Assembly: GCA_973895155.1 (NCBI GenBank)
Contig: OZ316897.1
Location: 6,200,001-6,264,000 of the forward strand
Length of the DNA stretch: 64,000 nt
Reading direction: 5' to 3'
Source: Marsupella aquatica
Taxonomy: Eukaryota > Marchantiophyta
In this document: in pieces, positions 11,520-23,648 of the stretch
Position numbering within the stretch: the stretch's first letter is position 1
Layout: the number at the start of each line of letters is the position of its first letter
Made by a program: the position numbers and the translations under genes
Notes under the pieces: model-generated
The model's input: the letters and a program-made list of their open reading frames with translations, nothing else
What the model was told of the DNA's origin: nothing
The model's database searches: none

Positions 11520-13240
11520 AGGTCTGGGAGGTGACACTATGGTGACAAGAATTTCTTGTGTAGGTGACGGTTTGAAGATCCCGGGAGTTTTTGTTGCATG
11601 AAACTTGTTGGTGGTGGGCTCATCGGATAGATCGTTGAGAGGGCTTTCTAACAGCAATTAGAAATCATCAATCAGATTTCTAAGTAACGAGTAATCGCAA
11701 AAAACGTTTGCCTATGAAGTTTTATGTTCGACTGTATTTTTGTGGGAGAGACCAGAGTTTGCTCTTGCAACGGTGTATGCTATGCGGTGCATGAGGCGTC
11801 GCATGTTATAGCTCAAGTTGAAGATTAAGGTGAGCTGGTTGTTTTGGTAGTTGAGTTGATGCCGAGTGGTTATCGAGTGAGTCGTGACGATCGAAAGAGG
11901 AGTTCAGGTTTTTTCACAGGCTATGGAGCTTGTTCCCATCTGAATCGGGCTTCTTCTCGTCACGTCCAACTTGGAGGAAGAATCGCAAAGTGATAGGGCA
12001 CAATAGAGTGATTGCGGTGAGGTGGTTGTTTTAAATCCGCAATTGGCACTTGACGCAGAGAGAGTGTGATGCTGCAAAAGTTTTTTTCTCTACTGGAACT
12101 CCAAACTATGTCGGTGAAATTCGGCAACATTTCCTGCCGGTGGTCATCATTTCTCTCAAGCAAAATGGCGGCGACATTGTAAGTAATAGCCGTTTAATTT
12201 TTGTGGCCATAAATTAGGTTTTATAGGGGTTTTTTGGTTTTATAGAGGTTTCCTGGCCCCATACTTGCCCGATCCCCACCTTGCCCCGAATACCCTCCTC
12301 GTACCCACGGTTGGCTGAGCACGCAGCGCCGGCCGATGCGTTCCTTCCCGCCTCGCACCACCCCGCCCGCGTGCCTCCCTTCCCCCGGCAACCCTGCCAA
12401 CCACGGGTTGTGGCCCGCCAAACCCCCGCCCTTGCATTTTTGGCTTGCTCCTGCTGCTCCACCGGCCCTTGACTGTCCCCGGCTACATACACAGTCGTGT
12501 TACACTCGACGCGGGTACGAGCATACTCACCCGGCCCCAACCTTGTATGTGCCCCGGCCTTATACTTGACATTTTTTGTTTTTTCCCCAACTGCTTTTTT
12601 ATTGGTCATCCCGGGCCCGGTGACCCTCTGTTTTAACCGCTCCAACAAGGGGAACGGCCCCCTATGAGCCTTGTTGTACTATGCAGAGAATATTCCAAAA
12701 AATAGATAGCATGTTTTTGGCCATTATTCAAAGATTCTGAGGTCCAAACAATAACTTTTTTGGATTTTTATGGCAAGGATGTAGCCACTCCAGTTTACAA
12801 TGCAACGCAACAATAAAATTGCAATTCCGACAACGTGTTATACTTAGCATTTTGGTTATTCCCTGAGGTGGTCAAAATGGGGGAGTTTCTCAAGGGTTTA
12901 CCCACTCCGACCAAAATTTGAATAACTTTTTCGTTGGATTTGGTTTTGATTTTGGTTTTTAGTGTTAGTCTCCTAGCTTTATGGGCTACGCGACGGTGTT
13001 TAGTTTGAGATTTTTGAGAAGTTGCAAAAAACAATATTTTTTTGTGATTTTCTCACATGAGTGATTCGGAGGAGATTTTCTAAGACGTGGAGCTTGAAGC
13101 ACAAGGATCACAACGGCGGTTTGAGGTGGCGAGAGAGGAAGAATAGGAAGCGCACGTGACACCGGTATGATCACCGGTGCAACGTGTGGAGAAAGTTGTC
13201 ATACTACTAGAGCTAACAATAGTCGTGAAGGAAAAACAAT
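11520..13240 (+). other. Untranslated leader of decayed copia
   Basis: A long leader lies between the primer site and gag, as in the near-complete relative (27,936-29,640). It includes a GC-rich tract at about 12,250-12,640 and a block at about 12,630-13,060 resembling 28,000-28,350 of the relative. Open frames inside the GC-rich tract are low-complexity and not gene-like. Confidence 0.6.
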
Positions 13241-14100
13241 ATGACATCCAGGTTTGGAGGTGTCAAGTTTGAGGTGGAAAAGTATGATGGGCGTACGGAC
13301 TATTTGCTCTGAAAGAAGCAAGTGAAAGAGTTTTATATACTATGGGCCTAGATCATCTTCTCTATGTGAGAGATGTACGATGGTGAAGAGGAGATTCCAC
13401 TAAAGAGGTGGAGGCAGAAACAAGTGATTACAATGAATGCAGTGATGCTTTATCTGAAGCCGCATATCATCAAGAAGTTGAATGACTACGAGAATTGTGC
13501 ATCTCTATTCAAAGCCATAAGGGAGAAGTACTATCGGGAGGATGCCTCAAATCGATTGTACAAGAAGTCTCTCTTGATGAGCATGAGACTCAAAGAGGGG
13601 AAACAAGATTCAAGATCACTTGGATGAATTTGACAGCGTAGCTATTGATTTGTCTAATCTTGGTAAGGGAGTTGAATAAAAAGGACAAGGTCTTGCTTCT
13701 TCTTAGCTCTTTACCCTCATCTTATCAGGGTTTGAAGCAGGTTCTCTTGTATAGAGACCTGAAGTTTATTTCATACGATGAAGTGATAAGTTATTTACTA
13801 TTAGATGACACATAGAAGAAATTGGGTCAAGTCCAGACAACATCTTCATCTGGTACTGCATTGAATGTGAACCGTGGAAGGTCTACGTAGTGGACAAATG
13901 GAGAAAACAGGTTTAGATCTAAGTCAAGGGGGAGATCTAAATCTAGAGGGAAATTGCGAGAGAGAAAGTCTCTTGCATGTTGGAGATCTAGCAAGTCTGG
14001 CCACATGAAGAGGGATTGTCGGGTAAATGACTCTATTGCATCAGCTAATGCGGCATCTAACACACATGAGGTGGATTTACTCGATGAGGACATTTTATGA
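13241..14100 (+). pseudogene. Copia gag (UBN2-type) relic
   Basis: The frame opens with FGGVKFEVEKYDGRTDYLL, as in the intact copy, then MLYLKPHIIKKLNDYENCAS, REKYYREDASNRLYKKSLLM and the CCHC knuckle remnant (CWRSSKSGHMKRDC, with the second Cys changed to Arg/Ser context). Several stops and single-base shifts interrupt it, for example Trp to stop after YLL and near 13,627. It would have coated the element RNA; it is non-functional here. Confidence 0.85.
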
Positions 14101-15650
14101 TGCCAAATTTTTGCTCTCAACGTAGTGTCACATCCAAGTGATGATGACTAGATACTAAATAGTGCATGTACCTTTCACATTTGCTATAGGAGACATTTTT
14201 TTGTTCTTACACAATTTCCAATGGTTTAGTGTTGATGGGAAATGGAATCTCATGTCAAGTGATTGGACTTGGATCTGTGAGATTTTAGATGTTTGATGGT
14301 GTTGTGAGAACTTTGAGGAATGTCAGACATATTCCCAACATGATAAAAAATCTCATTTCACTTGGAATGTTAGAAGCATCAATGGAGTTCTGCAAATGGT
14401 GTCCTTCAGGTTACAACTAATACTAAGGTTGTGTTGAAGGGAAAGAGGCACAAAAATCTATACATTTTGGAGGGCATTGTAGTTTGTGATGAAGCCAATG
14501 TAACCTTATCTCATGAGAAAATGGCTCGGCTATGGCACTTCAGATTGGGTCATATGAGTGAAAAAGCTTTGTATGTTCTTCAAAAAAAGGGATTACTTTC
14601 TAATTTGTAATCTTGTAGTTTAGATTTCTATGAGCATTGTGTGCTTGAAAAGCAACACAGGAAACCCTTTGGCGTTAGAACTCACACCAGCAATGAGGTA
14701 TTTGAGTATGTACATAGTGATGTGTGGGGACCAACCCCTACTCCCTCACATTCTGGAAGAGTTTACTATATCACGTTCTTTGATGATTACTCAAGGTATA
14801 TATATGGATATACTTTCTACACAATAAGTTTGATGTTTTTGTCACTTTAAAGAGTGGAAAGTCCAAGTTGAGAATCAGACTTGTAACAAGGTGAGATATC
14901 TTTGATCAAATAACGGCGGTGAATACTATTCTGGTAAATTTGGAATGTATTATAAGAAGCGAGGGATTACACGTCATCTCACAACAAATTATACTCCTTA
15001 GCAGAATGATGTTTTCGAGAGGCTCAACCAAACACTATCGGAACGCTCAAGAAGTATGTTGAGCCAATCATGCTTACCACATGAATTTTGGGCAAAAATT
15101 GTCAACATTGTAGCTTATTTGGTAAATTTGTCTTCATCCAGTGTAATTGGATTCAAGACGTCATTTGAAATGAGGTACGGGCGTCAAGCGGATTATTCAC
15201 ATCTGAGGGATTTTTGATGTGATGCTTATGTGCTTACACCTTCCCAGCTTTGGCCTAAATTGGAGTCCAAGTCAAGGAAATGCATTTTCCTTGGGTATCA
15301 AAAAGGTATAAAAGGTTATAGGTTATGGGATCCAGTAACCTCTAGAAGTTTATTTATTATTATTTATTTATTTTTATTTTTAAGGGGAAATCTGTGAAAC
15401 CCCACAGAAAGGGAAGAGTCAGCCACAATAGTTGAGAAGTGTCAGCCACAACAGTTGAACCCAAGACCTATCAGTCTCAATTCAAGTGAGCTACCACAAA
15501 GTCATGCCTCTCTGGGCTCCTCTAGAAGTTAATTATCAGTAAAGACGTTTCCTTTAATGAATCCAGATCATCAAAGGAGGGGGAGAGTTCTCAGGGCTCT
15601 CATATTGACAAGGGAAAATCTCCTATCCTGGACCCGGTTGGGGGAAGATA
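14101..15650 (+). pseudogene. Copia protease-integrase relic
   Basis: Readable pieces include the protease start (LNSACTFHIC region near 14,160), the GAG-pre-integrase motif WHFRLGHMSEKA, CVLEKQHRKPFG, the integrase first Asp block YVHSDVWGPTPTPSHSGRVY, SNNGGEYYSGKF for the second, and the Glu block with CQ to stop changes near 15,000. It then reads the region YGRQADYSHLR and KSRKCIFLGYQKG. A SINE (15,351-15,518) sits near its end. Frameshifts and stops are frequent. Confidence 0.85.
15351..15518 (-). mobile_element. tRNA-derived SINE with 12-bp target duplication
   Basis: A 168-bp insertion is flanked by perfect 12-bp duplications CCTCTAGAAGTT (15339-15350 and 15519-15530). Read on the minus strand it has a pol III A-box-like TGGTAGCTCACTTG (15496-15483), a B-box-like GGTTCAACTGT (15461-15451), an internal direct repeat GTGGCTGAC, and an A-rich AATAAATAAATAATAATAAATA-like tail abutting the duplication. 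These are the hallmarks of a tRNA-derived SINE moved by LINE machinery. It interrupts the decayed copia between the integrase and RT regions. The related uninterrupted sequence is the 25.6-kb region of the near-complete copia. Confidence 0.85.
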
Positions 15651-16970
15651 AGTCATGATGATGTTCATGACAGGAGAAAAAGAGATGCTCAGGGTATGGA
15701 GCTAGTTCCTGTGATGGAACAAGAGGAGCAAATTGATGTTGGTGTACCTCAAATTCAACCAATAGTAATAGAAGATCAACCTGAATCATCTACTAGAAGA
15801 ACTTCCAATCATTCTACTAGAACTCCTATCAGGTATGGACAATCATGGGCAGATTCATCTAAACTAGATGATGTTGACATTGCGCCTGACGATGATCATA
15901 TGGCTTTGATCTTGGGCCTTCTTCGTATCATGAGGCAAGTGCTTCAAAGCAGAAGTAGGAGTGGACTAAAACAATGCAAATGGAGATATAATCACTGAAG
16001 GACAACAAGACTTGGGAGTTGGTCAAGCTTCTTGAAGGCCAACAAGTGGTGGACAACAAGTGGATTTACAAGCTGAAGGATCAATCCAAAGGAGGTGGAT
16101 CAAAGGTCTACAAGGCTAGGTTAGTAGCCAAGGGATTCACACAAGAGAAAGGTGTGGATTACAATGAGATCTTCTCACCAGTTGCTAAGTACTCTATAAT
16201 ACGACTATTGTGTGTACTTATTGTTTTATTTGGTTTGTTGCTAGATCAAATGGATGTTATCACAACTTTCCTCTATGGCACCTTGGAAAAGATGATCTTC
16301 ATGAGATAGTCGCTAGGTTTTGTGAAGAAAGAGCAAGAGGATTTGGTTTGCAGATTGCTGAGATCCTTGTACGGGTTGAAGCAGTCACCAAGGTAGTGGA
16401 ATAAGCAATTTGATAATTGGATCCGTGTATAGAGTTTTCACAAGAGTGTGTTTGATCATTGTGTGTATCTTAAAGCACAACTGCCCTTCAAAAGCTACGG
16501 GTTATCCGTAGTTACCATTAAAAGGAGATTTTTCTTGAAATTGTGGAGCAAACTGGCATGCTAGAGGAGAACAGGGATTTAAATATGGAAAAAGGGGAGG
16601 TCTTGGACACTTCCCTTTATATAGGGGAAGTTATGGTTTAAACCGGTGAAGAATATTGTCTTCAATGGTTTCATTATTTTAGTACTTTATATGGATGACA
16701 TGCTTATTGAGGCCAAGGATAGATTTGAGATTGTTAAGCTCAAGGCATTGCTCAGTGCAGAGTTCAAGATGAAAGACTTAGGGCCAGCTAAGAGGATTTT
16801 GGGTATGGAGATCACTAGGGATTTTGAGGCTGGTAAGCAATGGTTGATGCAGAGCAGTTATGCAAGGAAGGTAATTGCAAGGTTCAACATGGAGGATAAC
16901 AAGCCAGTAAGTATCCCTTGGCTCCACACTTCAAGTTGTTATCAGCTTTTGGTCCTATAACTATTCACAC
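15651..16970 (+). pseudogene. Copia reverse transcriptase relic
   Basis: Recognisable blocks are QQVVDNKWIYKLKDQSKGG, YKARLVAKGFTQEKGVDYNE, FSPVAKYSIIRLL, the MDV(I)TTFLYGTLEKMIFMR block and the catalytic area VLYMDDMLIEAKD (YVDD changed to YMDD). KDLGPAKRILGMEITRD and ARKVIARFNMEDNKPVSIP follow. It is broken by stops, a frameshift and a 163-bp insertion (16,475-16,637). It stops abruptly at 16,970, where another retroelement (P1) begins, so RNase H and the 3' LTR are missing. Confidence 0.88.
16475..16637. mobile_element. Unclassified 163-bp insertion, TTAAA duplication
   Basis: Compared with the near-complete copia, the RT relic is interrupted between a Val-Tyr block and the VKNIVFNGFIILVLYMDD block. 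The insertion is flanked by TTAAA (16470-16474 and 16638-16642). It has no clear terminal inverted repeats or TG..CA ends. It contains a short hairpin, CTACGG-GTTAT-CCGTAG. Confidence 0.5.
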
Positions 16971-18506
16971 TGTCTCAAAATGAGATTGGTATCACAATAA
17001 GTACATGAGATTGCCCATGGGCTAAGGAGAATGAAGAGACATGCCTCTTCATTTCCTAAGTCTAAACTAAGAAAAATAAAAGTCAACTTTGACTAAGGGA
17101 TAGTCAAATAGTCAAACCTAAGTAAAAGTCTACAAAATAAAATACTAATCTCATACTGTAATAGGAGGAGGGTTGACTACAAGTAGAGGGAGGCAAGCTA
17201 CATAACCAAGGGCTATCTTCCCTTTGGTCCTCTATCCCTTCAAATACTGTCAACGGAAAAGGTCCTCACGATAACGAATCAAACGGGGCTCATTGGTCTT
17301 TCGGATGGGATGTCCATCCGATCCGATCCAAACAAAGTAATCTGATGGACATGGCATGTCTAGAGTTGGAAGAGGGAAAGGTGCAATGACCTTTCTATAG
17401 TGATAAACCCAACTCCAAAGGTTAGGAGTCTCAATCGTGGGTAGTCTCAGCTTGTCTATAGGTAGCCATAGAATACCACGAAAAATCGAAACCATGTCAT
17501 AGGTGTGTGGAAAAGGGAAAGACTCATGACCAAACATAAGTGGAGGTAAAGGAGGTGCAAGAGGAGTGCGTGCGTCGATGAGTGACGTAATCATCCTATC
17601 AAATTGGGCGGAAAAGACAAAAAGAGGCTCAATATCGGAAATAAAAGAGACAATAAGAGGCTGAGACATCATAGGAGTAGGAGCTATAAATGGTACACTG
17701 GGAGGCTATACAGTCTCAAGCTCAGGCTCGGTCTTGGGAATAGGCTCGTGGATGGGTTCATTTCCTTCCCTGGTAGGAGAGGGAAATGAATCATCAAGGG
17801 GTGATAGGGTGGTATCCTCAATGGAAGAAAATAGATCTAGAGGGGGTACTGGTGAAGGGGGTAAAGGCTCAGGGGTAGGAGATGGAGGATGCTCAGGTGT
17901 AAATGTAGGAGGGATAGGGGAATCAATAATAGGGGAAGGAATGGGATCAGGTAGAGGGGGTGTAGGTGAGGACGGAGGAGGGAGTGAAGGATCAGCGATA
18001 TGTACCTCCGACTCATCTACATCCATAGGGTGATCAGGCTGTGGTGAAGGTGCAGGGGGTGAAACATGAGGGGGTGGGGCGGTACGAGACTTGGAAAGCA
18101 AAGCACAAATACAGTCAAGTAATTGCAGAGGGGTACAACTCAAGAGTCTAGTGGCCTCATCTACCAAATGTTGGTTGAAACCAGCCACACTAGCTAGTCT
18201 CTTGGCATCACCAACAAAATCAGTCCATGATAGGTAAGAAGTGGAAGCAACAAAAGAGGGAGAAGTCATCCTTGGTAAATCCGGTGCTGTTGTCTGCTCC
18301 ACTGGAGTGGGTCTCGGAGATGTCGTTGGTGGTGGAGTCAACTCTCTTGCTAACTCTGGCTGAGGGAGCTCAAAGTGTCTCGCTCTCCTCCTCCAATCGC
18401 TCAGCTCCACTGGTAAGAAGCAGCCTCTTGAAAAGTAAGTGTGTGCCAAGTAGGGTGTCAGATAGGTATCACCGGTAGTAGACAAGATAGCCACCTGCTT
18501 GGCGAT
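16971..18506 (-). mobile_element. Retroelement fragment P1 with Pro-rich gag-like pseudogene
   Basis: The fragment starts TGTCTCAAAATGAGA, like the second copy (P2) at 40,709. Minus-strand reading 18494-17250 gives a gag-like protein: folded N-terminus (AILSTTGDTYLTPYLAHTYF, WTDFVGDAKRLASVAGFNQH), a Pro/Ser-rich middle, then a folded C-terminus (FPFPHTYDMV, LWSWVYHYRKVIAPFPLP, YFVWIG-DGHPIRK). One TAG at 17,706 splits it; P2 has a sense codon there. No protease or RT is present in this piece. The 17,061-17,066 TCTAAA here is intact and serves as the empty site for the 15.9-kb transposon in P2. On the right it is cut by the giant LTR beginning at 18,507. Confidence 0.7.
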
Positions 18507-18621
18507 TGTGATGCCTAGCCAGGAATCACTCGGCCAGTTAAGTGGGTAAAGCAGGAGTGCACCCTAGAAACACCTTATTATAGGGACAAAACAAGGAAAA
18601 TATAAACAATTAGGGGCGACT

Positions 18622-21600
18622 ATGGAACCCGGGCCGAGGCCGGAGGTAAGGACGCTGGGGGTGAAAACAAGATTAGGGTTAGGGCGCGCTAAGCGTCGGC
18701 GGCTAGGAAGGATCAACGGGAGGAAGAACCGGAAGAGGAGAGGGGTAAGGAGCGCTTGCAGGGAATGGTGGTTCATTTGCGAGCACGAACTAGGCAGACG
18801 ACTACGGGAGGCCAACTACTGTCAGCTGCTTAGGCAAGCACTCGGGGAGAGAGTAGATACCGACGATCGACCTAAGGAGGGTATGAGCAACGTCAATCAA
18901 GCCACACATTTTTGGGGATGCTTGTTCGAATGGGCAACTAAGTACATCAAGACTTACAAGGACGAAGAATCAAAAAGGGCAGCTCGAGAACGGCAGGAGC
19001 TCGCTCGATTGTGGGAGCTGCAAAAGATGGCTTTCTTAGGAGGCAAACTCATCAAGGCCGAGTTCTTGTGGACTCCTACTTCCAATCAGCTCGACGATCT
19101 TCTGTTTTGCGAAGATAGAGTCGTCGGCATCCGAGAAGCCATCAAACGCTGCAACAACATACACTGGGAGTTGAAGGGTAGCACGGAGGGGTGGACAAAG
19201 GCAACCGTGCTAGGAGAGACATACACGAGAGCCAAAATGAAGAGGAAGGGAGCCGTCAACGATGAAGCCACCCCGGCAAAAAGAATGAGGTCGGCGGCAC
19301 CAAAGAAGCCAGCCGAGCAGCAGAGCAGGAGGCAGGGAGAAGCCAAAGAGGAGGAGGACGATCCCATCAATGCCATTCCAACCAGGGATGACACCCGGAA
19401 AGGCTGGGCGGAAACCCTACCAGAGGAGGTGCAACTACATTTTGCACGGGAGGAGGATGCATGCTTTACGGCCATGCAGACCAAGAAGTACCAAGGCTTC
19501 ATGGCCGGATCCGGCTTAGAGGCCTTTGTAAGATTACCATGGCTGAAGTCGGAGGTGCCGGATTCAGACCTATTAGAATTCGTGGGGTCATGGGAACCTG
19601 AGACCAATTCCACGAGGATATATGGGAAGGATTTCTATCTTACTCCTAAGGTGATTGCCGAAGTGTTTGGCTTGCCGATAGGCAATAAGACCAAAGTTGA
19701 TACCAGGAAGACCTTGCCTGACAAGGAGTTCCGGTCGTTCCCCGGGCCATCAACGAAGAATGGCTTCTTCCGGAACACCTGCACCAACCCGCACATAGGA
19801 GAGATGATCAACTTCTTGCGGGTGACCATGCATTGTAACTTGCCGAGGGCAGAGATCGGCAAGGCACAGGTCTATCTGGCAGAGAGGCCAGACCCAAGCC
19901 GGGACTACAACGGGTACCTCCTCAACCAATTGAAGAAGATCTTAAAGGAGGAGCAGCAGGTAATCGGCCTGGGGAGCGTGTCGCGGCTTGGCTATCACAT
20001 GTCGTTGTTGTGCCGGTATGCCAGAGGTCAGACCTTTGCCCCAGTACTTCCCCTGCAGGTAAGGGCACCCGAGGAAGCTCCAGCACCGAGGCCGGTAGCA
20101 GAGAAGCCTCAACCACCTGTTAGCCCTACGATTGAGCAGGTGTTTAGGCCAAGGAAGGAAGACTTGCCGATGCAGCAACCAAGCATGCAGAATCTACTGA
20201 AAATGCTGGAGAAGGAAAAGATGGCACTGGCACCAGCTTCGGCAGCGGCACCAATACAGGACACTGCACCAGAGGTCGACCTAAGCAGACTTAGAAGGGA
20301 AAACCCCTTTACCAGAAATAAGGAGAGAATCAGGCCAGAATCCAAGCCGGGTGTTCGAATGTACGTGGGAGTCTCAAGCTCTGAATCTGAGGCAGAATTG
20401 CCTGAAGCTCCTATCGGCGAAGAGGAGAGGGAGAAGCCGGAAGTCCAAGAGGTGGAGGAGGCAGTGGAGGACTGCAGCCATGATAACTTCGGCTATGGGT
20501 CGGACCATCACGTTCCAGGAGTAAGGACCTGTGGCCGGTTTATCCCCACACTTCCAAGGGTAGTTCGAGGGGACCCCAACCAGCAGAGTAGCCTCGAGTC
20601 TCCCCCACCAGATGTTGCTCCCCCGAGCTTTGACGGCATAAAGCAGACGGCATAGAAATTTCAGGAGCGACTTAGGGAAGCAGAAAAGGTAGCCCTGGCT
20701 AGGGAAAAGGATTTGCCAGGAGGAGATTGGCCGGAGGACATCAGGCGGCTAGCCGAAAAAGGAAGCAAACCTCTAGCCACGATTGAAGAGATCCGCAAGA
20801 CGGCTTGGGAGCAGAGGCCGCGATGGGCGATGCCGATCACTTCTACTTACTCCACCTACGCTAAAAATAGAGCCATGGAGTATGGTGAGATATGTGGGGA
20901 ACTTGCGCTCGGCATCTTTGGGGAGGAGTTGGAGGTAGGACCCTTTTTCCATAGGGAGCAATTGGAGAAGCACCAATTAGAAGAAGCGGTGGCTTTAGAG
21001 AGAAGCAAGAAGGACGAGGTCATCCGGCGGCTTAGGAGGATGGAAGCCGAGATTGAAGATCTAAGGGCGGCCAAGAAAGCCCAAGATGAACTACGGATTA
21101 AGCGGCATGAGCTAAACATCATGCAGGGGCAGTTGGACACCGCGCAGGCTGATAATCAGATTATCAAGGATAAACTAACTCAGACCCAGGGAGAATTGGC
21201 CGACGCAATCAAGGACAGGGAGAAATGGAAGAAGGAGCTGAGAGACGCAGAGGAGGCCCATATAGCAGTCAACAACCGGGTCACGGCGGAGACTCAGAGA
21301 AGGGAGAGGGCGCTGAAGGAAGAGCTCGAGGTCATCCACAGAGCCCTTGAGCAGAAGGAGGCCGAGTTAGGGAAATCCTATCAAGGGATTATTGCGCTAC
21401 AGCAGGAGCTTGCGTCCCTGACGGCCAGCTTCAAGGCCGACCTGCGGGAGAAGGACGCCCAGCTCGACCAGACTTATGCCAAGATGAATAACAGGTCGTA
21501 ACGGAGCTTGACAAGGAGCTAAGAGCAACCCAAGAGGAGAGGGCTACCACCAAGAAGGAATTGGAGGAAGCCCACAGGGAATTGGAGGAAGCCAAAAACG

Positions 21601-22178
21601 AGCTGGAGGAGGCACGTAAGGACCTGGATGAGACCCAGGAGGAGTTGGAGGAAATCACAAGGAAGATGGAGAACCTACAGCGGTGGGCCGACAACCAAAC
21701 AGAGCGGCTGAAGAAACAAGCCGCAATATTTAAATGCTTAGCTGCATCAGGTCCATCTCCCATTGGGGCAAACCAGTTACCCGGGGTGGTAATTACCGAA
21801 GGACCAGCCGTGACACACGGCCCGGTGCCGGACGTTGGCGGCAAGGGGAAGGAACCGGCTATGGAGATAGTGAAGAGAAGAAGCAAAAACCTTCGGGGTC
21901 CGGAGGTTATTCGACCCCTCAAGCCGACTCAAACCGGTACCAACCTCCGGCATGAAACGGCAATAGATCCCGCTATCACCAAAGGTGGGGATGGCGCGGC
22001 CCAAGCCGAACTACTCAGTAACGAGGCCGGTATCCCAGATCCACCTCTTGAGCAGGCCGGGGAGGCCGTGGCCGAAGCTGAGGCTGTAGCCGAGGCTGAG
22101 GCCGTAGCCGAGAATGATTTCCGAGCCGAGGCCAAAGCCGAGGGTGGGCCCAGTCAGGCCGATGGAGAGTTGACTTAG
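18622..22178 (+). pseudogene. LTR-encoded protein: plant-transposon domain plus long coiled coil
   Basis: Three consecutive frames (18622-20655, 20713-21501, 21561-22178) are pieces of one ancestral frame of roughly 1,190 residues. The first break is a TAG where the solo copy has CAG; the second is a small deletion near 21,490. Order of parts: a basic N-terminus (KTRLGLGRAKRRRLGR); a helical segment; a domain with LLEFVGSWEPETNSTRIYGK and FYLTPKVIAEVFGLP, resembling the 'putative plant transposon protein' domain of gypsy-associated ORFs; a Pro-rich linker; about 240 residues of heptad-rich coiled coil (about 20,980-21,710, with the run HRELEEAKNELEEARKDLDE); and an Ala/Glu-rich tail with EAEAVAEAEAVAE. 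Conservation of the frame in both LTR copies argues it was once translated. Its function is unknown. Confidence 0.75.
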
Positions 22179-23097
22179 TCAAGGGCAGGTAATCTGTCAC
22201 GAACCTACGGTAGTGGTTGCGGAGGGAGCGTTGGGGGCGTCTATTGAGGATCCACCACCGGTGTCGTGACGGTGCAAGGGCGCCGTTCCTTTTAGGAAGG
22301 GCAGACATGGAGGGAGGAGGCGTGAGTGAGCAGAGTGGGCTCAGATCTCTAAGTTTAGGATTAGGATTAGGATCAGGACCAGGAGGCGGCCCTGACACTT
22401 AGCTTAGTGGGATTGCGGTTCCACTGGTAAGAGCAACACTTGTACTTCTGCCTCGCTGTACATAGGTAGATCCAGTTAAGTAGATTAGGCTTACGCTGCA
22501 AAGAATTAGGCGGATCCACTACCAGGATAAGAACCTGGGCAGCGGGGAGCTCAGGGCCTCTTCTTTAGCAAGTTTTTAGTTTGCACCAGCCGGACTGGGA
22601 TCAAGTAGTAAGAGAAGCTCTCGGTTAGTCATACAGTGATCCTTGTGTATATTCATGTTTCCTCATGCCTAAGAGCTGAATAGAGTTGGCCTCACGGCTT
22701 AGTTCGCAGAGCTTGTGTATGAGATGTACTGTTTGTATGGCAAGTGCATGGTATGACTCAGTCAGAAGGAGTCATTTTGCTATTTGTGTGTCGCATTAAC
22801 TTGTGTGAAGAGTGCCCACATCAACCAATAAAGGAAGGAAAGTAAGCAGGGGAGTGAGAGTTGGATGTGTCGAGCTGAGAGAGGTCTTAGCGGCTTAACC
22901 AAGCCTATTGGGGATCATTCCGGCGGCGGAATCCAAACATACCTAACAAGACGGAGGGGAAGACAAGGGAAGGCCTAGATTAGGCTGGCTACGTATCTCA
23001 TGACCCGATGAAGGATCTGTCCAGTATATGTGTGTAAAATGTTAATAGTAGTAGTAGAAGGAGGTTAGCAGCGTCCCATGCCGCTAAGCCGCGGAAA
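22179..23097 (+). other. Non-coding 3' part of giant LTR copy 1
   Basis: This stretch follows the coding part of the LTR and matches 35,200-36,040 of the solo copy on the other strand. It should include the LTR's own terminal regulatory sequence. I cannot place a TATA box or polyadenylation site with confidence. It is interrupted at 23,097 by the copia element. Confidence 0.6.
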
Positions 23098-23441
23098 TGT
23101 TGAGCATAGACGACATTCGCAACGGCAAGCCCATGAACCATCCAACGCACAATAGTCAACATAGAGAGATACGTGGTTCACCTCCACATGAGGCTACGTC
23201 CACGGGAACACACAAGAGCTTTACTGCACTCTAGGCCGACCGGCCATACCAAGCATCCATAGCACAAGCTCTCCCTATCTCTCAACTAGCTCCGTAACAA
23301 TGAGCCTAAGTTCCACCAGGGTCTGGCATCAGCCCTGGCTATATGCACAACAGCACTACCGCTAACATTAGCTAAGTCCTAACCCGAGTTAGACTAACTG
23401 TGGTTAGCTCATGAGTCATAAGACTAGAGCAATATCTAACA
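23098..23441 (-). repeat. 3' LTR of the copia element
   Basis: On the element strand it starts TGTTAGATATTGCTC and ends ATGCTCAACA. It is paired with the 5' LTR at 29,659-30,002. Confidence 0.96.
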
Positions 23442-23454
23442 AAGTCCCCCTTGA
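23442..23454 (-). other. Polypurine tract of the copia element
   Basis: On the element strand TCAAGGGGGACTT abuts the 3' LTR start, the position of the plus-strand DNA synthesis primer. Confidence 0.85.
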
Positions 23455-23648
23455 CTCTTGTCTTGGGGACTGTACTAAATGCTATCATATGGAATCCTCA
23501 GCGGGAAGTTCTAGACAATCACCAAACCAGGTCTCCCCCTAAAAACCACAAGGGTTAACTAAGGGTTAACTAGAACTAAGCCGTAGCCAAACAGGAATGA
23601 GTAATCCATATACAAATAGTCACACATTGCTAAATAACTCTACTTGCA

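Noticed and set aside
12214-12648. 144-residue minus-strand frame in the GC-rich part of the copia leader
   Set aside because: It overlaps other long frames in the same GC-rich tract, is Gly/Ala/Arg low-complexity and is not kept in the near-complete copia.
18622-22178. Host gene of unknown function
   Set aside because: The frame lies inside a repeated unit with LTR ends and target duplication, and a second copy is present 15 kb away.
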